From assembly GCA_035495315.1 (NCBI GenBank), contig DATJGF010000097.1:1-13372 (forward strand): 13,372 nt of DNA. Direction: 5' to 3'. This DNA is from DATJGF01 sp035495315 (GTDB taxonomy: Bacteria > Verrucomicrobiota > Verrucomicrobiia > Limisphaerales > UBA8199). Under the pieces are notes generated by a model, which saw only the letters and a list, made by a program, of their open reading frames with translations, was not told where the DNA came from and ran no database searches. Positions 1-6,095 of this stretch are shown piece by piece (the stretch's first letter is position 1; the number at the start of each line of letters is the position of its first letter). Both the position numbers and the translations under genes were made by a program.

Positions 1-108
1 ACATGAAATCCCGTTTCGCGAGCATCAACGACCTGCCGATCAAAGAAACTGAACGAAAGTTTCGCTGAGAGCAGAAATCGTGGATATTGGTTCGCACACG
101 CTGACGGA

Positions 109-431
109 CTATCCTTGGTTGAGCTTTATCCAATCGGGGTACGATCCTACAAAACCTGCGTTCGGCGTCTCCGGTAGAATTGAAATGAATTCGAGCGAAT
201 GCCCACCGGGGTCACGAAAATAGATTTGTGCGGAAGGCATCCAACCGATCACGCTCGGCTCGATCGCGAGCTTTCCTCCGAACCCGGACGTATCGATTCC
301 GCGTTCGTTCAACTTAACAATGGCGCGCTGCAACTGTTCGAAGGAAACCGCAAACGCCAGAGGACACGGCGTGAGACTCCGTTCTGCCGACCATAGCCCG
401 TGCTTGCGCCCCACAGGCCGATTACGACCCC
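109..431 (-). pseudogene. Truncated and frameshifted VOC (glyoxalase-fold) gene copy
   Basis: A degraded paralogue of the intact VOC gene at 2853-3320. The C-terminal part (109 to about 370) reads in one frame and matches the intact copy at roughly three quarters of residues, including 'EPSVIGWMPSAQIYFRDP' and the 'SLEFI' strand. The preceding segment 'IGLWGASTGYG' (to about 431) is in another frame. Comparing the DNA of the two copies, 'gagtgctcacg' in the intact gene is 'gagtctcacg' here, so one base is missing near 375. Upstream of about 431 similarity stops, so roughly the first 50 residues of the domain are absent. The putative metal-ligand His of 'CHLAF' is Pro ('CPLAF'), so the product would be inactive even without the shift. 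Family assignment is strong; loss of function is a firm inference from the sequence. Confidence 0.85.
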
Positions 432-580
432 TCGAGCCCTGAGTTCCTGTGAAATCGTCTTCCCTCCTCTGCTCGCGCGATTGGACTCACCCGTGAGATA
501 AAGGATGCCATTGGATAACTGCCGCCGGACCAATGCAATGGCAAAGGTGATGACTGAGAGAATCCGAGGCATGGCGACCA

Positions 581-601
581 AGGGAAAAGGGCCTTTTCCC
601 T
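581..601. repeat. Perfect 21-base palindrome
   Basis: Ten-base arms AGGGAAAAGG and CCTTTTCCCT flank a single G, with perfect complementarity. There is no T tract, so it is not a standard terminator. It could be a dimeric-regulator operator or the remnant of a repeat element; the sequence alone does not decide. Confidence 0.6.
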
Positions 602-733
602 GACGACTTTTGGATGAGGGGGACAGCGGCCGCTCTAGGGATTGCGACGCGACGCGCGATTCGGGCAGATTCTTTGTAAGGGACAGCCCAGACCCCCGAC
701 CAATCTGTAGAATTCAGAGATCTGGAGCAAAAT

Positions 734-761
734 TTGAAACAATGAACGTACTGCTTAAACT
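734..761 (+). promoter_or_regulatory. Possible promoter for the DUF5069 gene
   Basis: TTGAAA (734-739) and TAAACT (756-761) are 16 bases apart and resemble -35 and -10 boxes, with the -10 matching four of six consensus positions. They lie about 90 bases upstream of the ATG at 850. Weak similarity; such a pair can occur by chance. Confidence 0.2.
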
Positions 762-849
762 CTAATGACCACTCGATCGATCCCCGAGTTGTCGATCGGC
801 AATTTTTGCCGCACTCCTCGACCATCACCAAACGTAGAAAGGCATCATC

Positions 850-1332
850 ATGAGCAAAAAAACTGCGAATAGCACCGTCCGACCGTCAAATGCTCCCAAC
901 TTGACCCAGCGCCCGCCGCGCAGCCCGCGCTCTCGCCTCGGCGGCTACTCGCTGCTGCCACGGATGCTCGACAAGGCCCGCGCCACCCTCGCCGGCACAA
1001 ACGGCGAGTATCACTTCGACTGCCCGCTGGACAAGCGCATCCTCAGCTTCGTGGGGATTGACCCGAATAAGCTTCTCGCCGGACTGAAGAAAGGCAAGGG
1101 CGATGGCGAAATCCTGGAATGGATTCGGGACAACGCCAAACACAAACGCACACCGTGGGAAATCCAGCAGTGGAGCGATCACATGGATCGCCGCGGCCCG
1201 GACAGCGACGCGGAAACGCTGCAGTTCTTCGCCGAGTCCGTCGCCAAATTCACCAAGACCCGCGAAGACGTTAAGACCTGGGCCGACCTGCTCGAACTTG
1301 ACGACTTGGTCAGCTTCGGGGGCAAAGCCTGA
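850..1332 (+). CDS. DUF5069 domain-containing protein
   Basis: A 160-residue, probably cytoplasmic protein with no signal peptide or membrane segment. After a polar N-terminal tail it carries the features I associate with DUF5069: 'NLTQRPPRSPRSRLGGY' (about residues 17-33), 'LPRMLDKARATLAG', 'GEYHFDCPLD', and 'GKGDGEILEWI' near the middle. DUF5069 is frequent in Verrucomicrobiota and Planctomycetota; its biochemical role is not known to me. The ATG at 850 is supported by a purine-rich GAAAGG at 837-842, seven bases upstream. The stop at 1332 is followed 27 bases later by the GTG of a truncated thioredoxin, so the two were probably once co-transcribed. The gene looks complete and shows no sign of decay, unlike its neighbours. 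Confidence 0.9.
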   Translation: MSKKTANSTVRPSNAPNLTQRPPRSPRSRLGGYSLLPRMLDKARATLAGTNGEYHFDCPLDKRILSFVGIDPNKLLAGLKKGKGDGEILEWIRDNAKHKRTPWEIQQWSDHMDRRGPDSDAETLQFFAESVAKFTKTREDVKTWADLLELDDLVSFGGKA

Positions 1333-1359
1333 TAAGACCTGGAAACAGGGGAACCGAAA

Positions 1360-1533
1360 GTGAAAGCGACCATCGAAACCAACTTCGAGAGCGAAGTTTT
1401 GAAATCCGAACATTCCCTCCTCGCGGACTTCTGGGCGGAGTGGTGCGGACCATGCAAAATGCTTGACCTGCGATGGTGGCGGCACAGGGTACGCCAATTT
1501 CCGAGCCTCACAACTGAATGTTTTATGCTATGA
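1360..1533 (+). pseudogene. Thioredoxin truncated after the CGPC active site
   Basis: Starting from GTG 1360, with an 'aggggaa' ribosome-binding-like sequence just upstream, 57 codons are open. Residues 1-35 have the N-terminal half of thioredoxin: a strand ending 'LLADFWAEWCGPCKML', with redox cysteines C29 and C32. Thioredoxins are about 105 residues and continue with the cis-Pro loop and two more strands. Here the match stops at about base 1464 and the remaining 22 residues are unrelated, so the fold cannot form. The TGA stop (1531-1533) overlaps the second ATG of the peroxiredoxin-like gene as ATGA. The fragment may still be translated and act as a leader for that gene, which is inference. 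A deletion joining a thioredoxin gene to the next gene explains the arrangement. Confidence 0.75.
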
Positions 1534-2105
1534 AACGCAAAGCGGGAGACATATTCCCCAACCTGACGCTTACAACCTCTCAAGGGAAGCCGTTGACGGT
1601 TCCCGTGCTTGGTGCCTGCTTTACTCATGTGCAGTTCCGCCGCTGGACAGGGTGCCCGATCTGCAACACGCACATCGGGTCGCTCCGTCGTAACGCCGAC
1701 CGGATCGCTTCCGCCGGCATTCACGAAGTACTGTTCTTCCACTCCTCACAGGAGGATGTTAAATCGTTTCATCAGGACTTGCCGTTCGACGCGGTTGCTG
1801 ACCCTGGCAAGCGATACTATCGCGAACTGGGGGTGGAGCAATCGTGGGCATACGCGATGCATCCTCGGGCGCTGTGGGCGGCCTTTAGGGGTATGGGCAG
1901 CAGATTCAACCTTGCCATGACCGGCGGCCCGACTGGACTGCCAGCAGAGTTTCTCATCGCGGCCGACGGCCTAATCAAAGCTGTCAAGTATGGCCGCCAC
2001 GCTTACGACCAGTGGTCAGTCGAGGAGGTGTTGGAACTGGCAAAGAAGAGCGCCTTTGTCTGGAGTTCGGAACCGCTAATGGATGGCGCGACAATGCGGC
2101 GCTAA
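1530..2105 (+). CDS. Peroxiredoxin-like (AhpC/TSA-type thioredoxin-fold) protein
   Basis: About 191 residues with the thioredoxin-like fold of the peroxiredoxin-like family: 'GDIFPNLTL' at the N-terminus, the active-site segment 'FRRWTGCPICNTHIG' with cysteines C42 and C45, then 'VLFFHSSQEDVKSF', 'VADPGKRYYRELGVE', and the C-terminal 'GLPAEFLIAADG ... YGRHAYDQWSVEEVLELA'. It is likely a cytoplasmic thiol peroxidase or disulfide redox protein; the substrate is unknown. Two starts are possible, ATG 1518 and ATG 1530. I prefer 1530 because it overlaps the thioredoxin fragment stop (ATGA) and gives the usual short lead-in 'MKRKAGD'. Neither has a clear ribosome-binding site, so translation may depend on coupling to the truncated thioredoxin frame. 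The length is normal and the C-terminus appears complete. Confidence 0.8.
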   Translation: MKRKAGDIFPNLTLTTSQGKPLTVPVLGACFTHVQFRRWTGCPICNTHIGSLRRNADRIASAGIHEVLFFHSSQEDVKSFHQDLPFDAVADPGKRYYRELGVEQSWAYAMHPRALWAAFRGMGSRFNLAMTGGPTGLPAEFLIAADGLIKAVKYGRHAYDQWSVEEVLELAKKSAFVWSSEPLMDGATMRR

Positions 2106-2229
2106 AAAATTCGCAAGCGCGATTTGCCGCAGTCAAGCTGACGCTGACGTGAGGAACGGAGTGCTGGAACGTGGCGAGCGCGGCTGGCAGCAGCTCCGTA
2201 GCAGGGGAAGGCGCATAGCGGACGTGAAG

Positions 2230-2364
2230 TTCGCCGAATTCGACGCGCGCCGCGCCAAGATCGTGGTCTCCGGTCGACGGAAGCCCGAAGGCGAAGCGGT
2301 GGTCAAAGCCATCCGTGAAACGGGCGGCATTACCAGCTTCTTTCAGGCGGATACGAGCCGCGAG
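2230..2364 (+). pseudogene. N-terminal fragment of a short-chain dehydrogenase (SDR)
   Basis: About 45 codons read 'AKIVVSGRRKPEGEAVVKAI' followed by 'RETGGITSFFQADTSRE'. This is the second strand, second helix and third strand of an SDR Rossmann fold, which binds the NAD(P) ribose region. The glycine-rich TGxxxGxG motif that should precede it is not found in this frame, and the downstream NAG, Ser and YxxxK regions are missing. The match ends at about 2364, just before the cytochrome c fragment. It may be the partner of the SDR tail at 3618-3788, but no overlap lets this be tested. The open frame runs on beyond the fragment without meaning. Confidence 0.7.
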
Positions 2365-2398
2365 CCGGCTGCTCAGGCGCGGGCAGATACCGAAGCGC

Positions 2399-2828
2399 AG
2401 CCTTGGTGTTTATCTCGGTGGGATGAGCGTTGCCGACGCGTTGATGGTCGGTGCAGGCTATTCGGGCGGCCAGATACTGTTGGCTGCAGAAGGCGGCGAT
2501 GATCCTGCGCCTCCGGCGTTGGGAGTCCTGGCTCTAGCCGGCCCGCTTCCGTCCCGCAAGCAGGACGGGACTCCGAACCTTCGCGCATCGGACCAATCGG
2601 CCCTAGTTTCCGGCGGCCAGCAATTGTTTCTGAAGAACTGCGCGCATTGCCACGGCGCGGACGCCCACGGCGACGAAGGCCCGGACTTGCACAACCTGGA
2701 CTGGACCGACGAGCAAATCGACATGCGCACTCGCAACGGAAAGAAAGGCCAGATGACCGCGTTCGCGGGAAAATTTTCGGCGGATGACAATCCGGGCAGT
2801 CATCGGTTACCTGCGCACGTTGAAGTAG
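2399..2828 (+). pseudogene. C-terminal part of a membrane-linked cytochrome c, frameshifted
   Basis: The open frame shows a hydrophobic stretch 'ADALMVGAGYSGGQILLAA', a Pro-rich linker, then a class I cytochrome c domain: 'GGQQLFLKNCAHCHGADAHG' with the haem-binding CAHCH (2639-2653), and 'GQMTAFAGKFSADD' whose Met (2753-2755) is the likely axial ligand. After 'SADDNP' the expected ending 'VIGYLRTLK' stop is found only in the next frame (2799-2828), so one extra base lies in the GGG run at 2794-2796. The hydrophobic segment resembles the last helix of a DUF2231-type membrane domain, but that is weak. No start codon with an N-terminal membrane region precedes it, so the gene is 5'-truncated against the SDR fragment. 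It would have been an envelope electron carrier. Confidence 0.75.
2522..2574. repeat. Nested inverted repeats in the cytochrome c linker
   Basis: Outer arms GGAGTCC (2522-2528) and GGACTCC (2568-2574) enclose an inner hairpin GTCCCG (2551-2556) / CGGGAC (2566-2571). The element lies in the low-complexity linker just before the haem domain. It may be a REP-like element inserted into the coding sequence; no second copy is visible in this window. Confidence 0.4.
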
Positions 2829-2852
2829 CTCCTGCCCGTTCACGGCTTCGAA

Positions 2853-3320
2853 CTATCCTTCGTTGAGCTTTACCCAGTCGGAGTACGATCCTAGAAAACT
2901 GGCGTCGGGAGTCTCCGGCAAAATCGTGATGAACTCCAGCGAGTGCCCATCCGGGTCGCGGAAGTAAATCTGTGCGGAGGGCATCCAACCGATCACGCTT
3001 GGCTCACGAGTCACCTTGCCGCCGAAGTCGTGTGTTTCGATCCCACGTTCGTTCAACTTTATGATGGCGCAAAGCAACTGCTCGAACGAAACCGCAAACG
3101 CCAGGTGACATCGCGTGAGCACTCCGTTCTCCCGACCGTAACCGGTGCTTGCACCCCACAAGCCGATCATTCCCTTCTGTTTTTCATCAACCCGCAAAAA
3201 TGCGATGTCTCGCGTCGGGTCGCGATAGGCGAAGGGCAGCCCGACCACTTCACGGTAAAAGATCTCCGAGGCCTTTGTGTCCATGACGGGGATGTGTGCT
3301 TCGTAAAGGTGCACGCGCAA
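2853..3320 (-). CDS. VOC family protein (glyoxalase/bleomycin-resistance/dioxygenase fold)
   Basis: A 155-residue protein with the paired beta-alpha-beta-beta-beta modules of the vicinal oxygen chelate superfamily. The first module has 'YEAHIPVMDTKASEIFYREV' followed by 'VGLPFAYRD'. The second has 'CHLAFAVSFEQL', 'EPSVIGWMPSAQIYFRDP' and 'DGHSLEFI'. Likely metal ligands are H9, H72 and E129. The family binds a divalent metal and acts on diverse small molecules; the substrate cannot be read from sequence. The frame opens with TTG at 3320, two codons after a stop; GTG at 3314 is an alternative, and neither has a clear ribosome-binding site, so the natural start may have been lost. It is the intact relative of the remnant at 109-431, and both copies end in the same context, indicating duplication. 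It is surrounded by gene fragments, so expression is uncertain. Confidence 0.85.
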   Translation of the reverse strand: MRVHLYEAHIPVMDTKASEIFYREVVGLPFAYRDPTRDIAFLRVDEKQKGMIGLWGASTGYGRENGVLTRCHLAFAVSFEQLLCAIIKLNERGIETHDFGGKVTREPSVIGWMPSAQIYFRDPDGHSLEFITILPETPDASFLGSYSDWVKLNEG

Positions 3321-3417
3321 GCATCAGGTTTGTCGAAACCCACGGCGTCGGTCAACGTTTGCGTAGCATACCGTAAACACACCGCGGCGTTCGGGCAAGA
3401 CGTGTCTTTCACCGAAT

Positions 3418-3612
3418 CTATTTGCCAGCGACGGCGCGGAGTTGCTGGCAAAATTCCTCCCCGGCCGGAGTAACATCCCCTTTCACCGCGCGGACGATCC
3501 CGACTTCAAACGGCGCAGGGTCAGGAGTAAGCGGACGCAGTTTCAGACGTTTGCCGAAAACTCGGCTGAAGACCTGCGGCAGGACGGCCACGCTATGACC
3601 GGATTCGACTTC
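3418..3612 (-). pseudogene. C-terminal fragment of a LysR-type regulator
   Basis: About 64 codons ending at the stop 3418-3420 read 'VESGHSVAVLPQVFSRVFG' then 'KRLKLRPLTPDPAPFEVGIV' and a short helical tail. This is the last part of the LysR effector-binding domain, where the 'G..VAVLP' turn and the 'P.P..VGIV' strand are typical. The DNA-binding helix-turn-helix and the first two thirds of the effector domain are missing. The upstream sequence in frame is unrelated. It abuts, back to back, an SDR tail on the plus strand. LysR genes are often divergent from their target, so a deletion probably removed both 5' halves with the shared promoter. Confidence 0.7.
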
Positions 3613-3617
3613 GTTTC

Positions 3618-3788
3618 GTCGGAGAGGCGAAAACCAACAACGCCCAACGCGATTGGTTGGCCGGCGTGCATCCCGTTGGACGCATCGGCACTGCCAACGA
3701 GGCCGCGCAAGCGGTCGTCGCACTGCTGGAAAATCCGTTCATCACCGGGAGTATTCTGACTGTGGACGGGGGCTGGACAGCGCAATAA
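3618..3788 (+). pseudogene. C-terminal fragment of a short-chain dehydrogenase (SDR)
   Basis: Reading back from the TAA at 3786-3788, the frame gives 'WLAGVHPVGRIGTANEAAQ', 'AVVALLENPFITGSILTVDG' and 'GWTAQ'. The 'HPxGRxG...A.AV..L', 'ITGS.L.VDGGW' pattern is the hallmark C-terminus of classical SDR enzymes. The Rossmann core and the catalytic Ser-Tyr-Lys are absent; similarity fades near 3640. It lies a few bases from the LysR tail on the other strand. An intrinsic terminator follows 20 bases after the stop, so the original gene end is intact. Whether it belongs to the same ancestral gene as the SDR fragment at 2230-2364 is open. Confidence 0.75.
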
Positions 3789-3807
3789 TTCAATCACGGC
3801 GTTCCCG

Positions 3808-3845
3808 AATCGGCACGACTGCATAAGCGCGTCGTGCCGATTTTT
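3808..3845 (+). terminator. Intrinsic terminator after the SDR tail
   Basis: Perfect 12-base arms AATCGGCACGAC (3808-3819) and GTCGTGCCGATT (3831-3842) with an 11-base loop, running into five T residues (3841-3845). It sits 20 bases after the SDR stop and isolates the decayed region from the LRR gene downstream. Confidence 0.85.
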
Positions 3846-3873
3846 GTTCAAATGAGAATCTGGGGGTCACTGG

Positions 3874-3908
3874 GGCTTTAGTTCCATTCGCTGTAAGGAA
3901 CAAAAGCC
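3874..3908 (+). promoter_or_regulatory. Stable hairpin in the leader of the LRR gene
   Basis: Arms GGCTTTAGTTCC (3874-3885) and GGAACAAAAGCC (3897-3908) pair at 11 of 12 positions around an 11-base loop. No T tract follows. It ends 24 bases before the ATG at 3933, so it would lie in the 5' untranslated region or overlap an operator. Function unknown. Confidence 0.45.
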
Positions 3909-3932
3909 AGGCTCGACTTTCAAATAGACGCG

Positions 3933-6095
3933 ATGAACTCGAGAACCATCTTTGCCCTGTGCTCAATCGGGATATTGATCTGCTTGGTGTTTTCGGCGGG
4001 AGCACAGGAAGTTTCCATTTCTGATCCGGGGCTGAACGCGGCGATCCGCGAGGCGCTGCAAAAACCAAACGGGCCGTTGACCGAATCAGACCTGCTGAGC
4101 TTGACCAATCTGTCCGCCGGCGGCCGAAATATCAGCAGCGTGGAAGGATTGGAATTTGCCCGAAACTTGAGAATCCTCGACCTTGATAATAACTCCATCA
4201 CCAATTTCACCATTGCCAGTGTGTTGACGAATCTTTCGATCCTGGACTTGTACAACAATCACCTCGGCAGTTTTGTCCTGTCGAACGCCTCGCCCAATCT
4301 CACCATCATTGACATTGCGTTCAATTCACTCGCCCAGTGCTCTCTGCCAGACGGATTGACGAATCTGAACACCCTTTTCCTCGAAGGGAATGCGCTTGAG
4401 AATCTCAGCTTGCCGACAGGGCTGACGCAGCTCACCCAGCTTGATCTCGCGGCCAATCAACTAATCACCTTTAGCCTGCGCGCGGACATGACGAACTTGG
4501 TCTCCGTCGATATCTCCGGCAATCAACTGACAAACCTGACCTTGCAGCCCAATCTAAGGCGTTTGGCCAGTCTTACGCTCGATTTTAATCCCCTCCAGAC
4601 CCTCAGCCTGCCTGTGGGCTTGACCAATTTGACCGATTTCTTTGCCCGCGACAATCAGCTAACAAACCTGACTTTTCCTGCGGATATGACGAATCTGACC
4701 TTTGTCGACATTGCCGACAATCAACTTCTGAATCTCACGTTTCCTTCTGGTCTGATTCATTTGATCCAGATCGATCTTGGTCAGAATAAACTCAGCAGCC
4801 TCACCTTGCCCGGGGGCATGACCAACCTGAGCACGCTTGTTCTCACGGCAAATCAACTGACCAACCTTGTGCTCCCTTCTGATCTGATTCATTTGGTCCA
4901 GATGGACCTTGGTCAGAATAAACTCAGCAGCCTTACCTTGCCTGGGGGCATGACTAACTTGGTCGTACTTGAGCTCCAGGGAAATCAACTGACCAGCCTC
5001 ACCTTGTCTTCTGATCTCACGAAGTTGGCCACCCTTTTCGTGAACGGAAATCCGCTCACGACCCTCGTGTTGTCCGAACAGATGGCGGCCACAAATTTGG
5101 CTGCGACGGTTGCCTTTCTGCGGTCTCAAGGTGTTTCCGTCCTCACCTACCCACTGGCGATCCGTTTGATTGGGCAGCATGGGACTGAGCTTGGAGCCTT
5201 CGAGTTTGCGCTGACGGGACCGCCACGCGTTTACGCCGTCCTCAGCTCTACAAATCTGGCAGCGTGGAGCGGTTTGGTCGCTGTGACCAACACACTCGGC
5301 AGCATCCTCTTCACAGACGTGACGGCCCATCTTTCTCCTCAGAAATTTTACCGCGCGTTGGCGCAAAGCCCTCCTGCGAACATGGTATTCATCCCATCTA
5401 ATACTTTCACCATGGGCAGCCCGACCAATGAGCAGGACCGCAGCATCAACGAAGGTCCGCAAACCACGGTGATACTCAGCCGCGGCTTTTGGATCGGGAA
5501 ATATGAAGTGACTCAGGGAGAGTACCTGTCGGTCGTGAACACGAACCCGAGCCCATTTCCAGGTGATTTGAGTCGTCCGGTTTCCAACGTGAGCTGGCCG
5601 GACGCAACCAATTACTGCGCAAAGCTGACGCAGCGGGAACTGGCGGCGGGGCGGATCCCCGCCGGGAGCGAATATCGTCTCCCAACGGAGGCTGAGTGGG
5701 AATGCGCCGCGCGCGCCGGAACTTCGACGCGATTCAGCTACGGAGATGATCCGGGATACAACAGCCTGACGAACCACTCGTGGTATGCCGCGAACAGCGG
5801 TCTCACGGCCCACCCGGTCGGCCAGAAGCTTCCCAACCCATGGGGACTGTACGACATGGAAGGGAACGTTGTGGAATGGTGTCAGGATTGGTTCGCTTCC
5901 TTGCCTGGCGGAGTTCAGACCGATCCGACAGGCCCTGCGTCCAGTGCCAGCGGACGGAAGGTCGTGCGCGGTGGCGCTTTCGACAACACCGAACAGTCCT
6001 GCCGGTCGGCTTCGCGGCTTCTCTTTTCCGCGGTCCCACCCCTCACCGATACAGATCTCGGTTTCCGCGTGGTACTGGTTATTGGGACGCAATGA
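3933..6095 (+). CDS. Secreted leucine-rich-repeat protein with SUMF1/FGE-like domain
   Basis: 720 residues. Residues 1-24 are a typical signal peptide (short polar start, hydrophobic core 'GILICLVFSAGA'), so the protein is exported. About residues 66-380 are leucine-rich repeats of about 22 residues, as in 'LGQNKLSSLTLPGGMTNL'. Residues about 430-478 contain 'VYAVLSSTNLAAW' and end in 'FYRAL', a module common in verrucomicrobial secreted proteins. Residues 484-717 form a formylglycine-generating-enzyme-like domain: 'MVFIPSNTFTMGS', 'WIGKYEVTQGEY', 'YRLPTEAEWECAARAG', 'GLYDMEGNVVEWCQDW' and 'VVRGGAF ... LGFRVV'. In true FGE two cysteines five residues apart bind copper; here only C690 is present and the other position is N685. 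The domain is therefore more likely a binding or non-copper member than a sulfatase activator. No clear ribosome-binding site precedes ATG 3933. The stop overlaps the next gene by ATGA. Confidence 0.88.
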   Translation: MNSRTIFALCSIGILICLVFSAGAQEVSISDPGLNAAIREALQKPNGPLTESDLLSLTNLSAGGRNISSVEGLEFARNLRILDLDNNSITNFTIASVLTNLSILDLYNNHLGSFVLSNASPNLTIIDIAFNSLAQCSLPDGLTNLNTLFLEGNALENLSLPTGLTQLTQLDLAANQLITFSLRADMTNLVSVDISGNQLTNLTLQPNLRRLASLTLDFNPLQTLSLPVGLTNLTDFFARDNQLTNLTFPADMTNLTFVDIADNQLLNLTFPSGLIHLIQIDLGQNKLSSLTLPGGMTNLSTLVLTANQLTNLVLPSDLIHLVQMDLGQNKLSSLTLPGGMTNLVVLELQGNQLTSLTLSSDLTKLATLFVNGNPLTTLVLSEQMAATNLAATVAFLRSQGVSVLTYPLAIRLIGQHGTELGAFEFALTGPPRVYAVLSSTNLAAWSGLVAVTNTLGSILFTDVTAHLSPQKFYRALAQSPPANMVFIPSNTFTMGSPTNEQDRSINEGPQTTVILSRGFWIGKYEVTQGEYLSVVNTNPSPFPGDLSRPVSNVSWPDATNYCAKLTQRELAAGRIPAGSEYRLPTEAEWECAARAGTSTRFSYGDDPGYNSLTNHSWYAANSGLTAHPVGQKLPNPWGLYDMEGNVVEWCQDWFASLPGGVQTDPTGPASSASGRKVVRGGAFDNTEQSCRSASRLLFSAVPPLTDTDLGFRVVLVIGTQ
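4742..5005 (+). repeat. 132-base tandem duplication inside the LRR region
   Basis: Two adjacent units of 132 bases (44 codons, two leucine-rich repeats) are nearly identical at DNA level for their first two thirds, for example 'ggtcagaataaactcagcag' in both. The high nucleotide identity against more diverged flanking repeats points to a recent in-frame duplication or gene conversion. Confidence 0.75.

Larger units (their letters stand above)
432..849. other. Stretch without a recognisable gene
   Basis: Between the VOC remnant and the DUF5069 gene no reading frame resembles a known family. The open frames on the minus strand are short and do not continue the VOC domain. The only structured elements seen are a 21-base palindrome at 581-601, two CGATCG palindromes close together near 774-797, and a weak promoter-like pair upstream of the DUF5069 gene. 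The stretch probably holds decayed DNA plus the promoter and leader of the gene at 850. Confidence 0.5.

Noticed and set aside
3..68. Short frame of 21 codons at the window start
   Set aside because: Too short, no family resemblance, no ribosome-binding site; it could be the tail of a decayed gene but nothing supports that.
627..639. GCGGCCGCTCTAG, resembling a cloning-vector polylinker (NotI-XbaI)
   Set aside because: The match is short, flanking bases do not continue any polylinker, and NotI sites occur naturally in GC-rich DNA.
886..1497. Minus-strand open frame of 203 codons opposite the DUF5069 gene
   Set aside because: The plus strand encodes a clear DUF5069 protein; the antisense frame shows no family pattern and runs over the thioredoxin remnant.
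1463..1693. Open frame overlapping the start of the peroxiredoxin-like gene
   Set aside because: Shadow frame of the peroxiredoxin-like gene with no domain signal.
5780..6091. Upstream extension of the HAD open frame inside the LRR gene
   Set aside because: The extra 104 codons overlap the well-supported FGE-like domain in another frame and precede the twin-arginine signal, which must be near the N-terminus.
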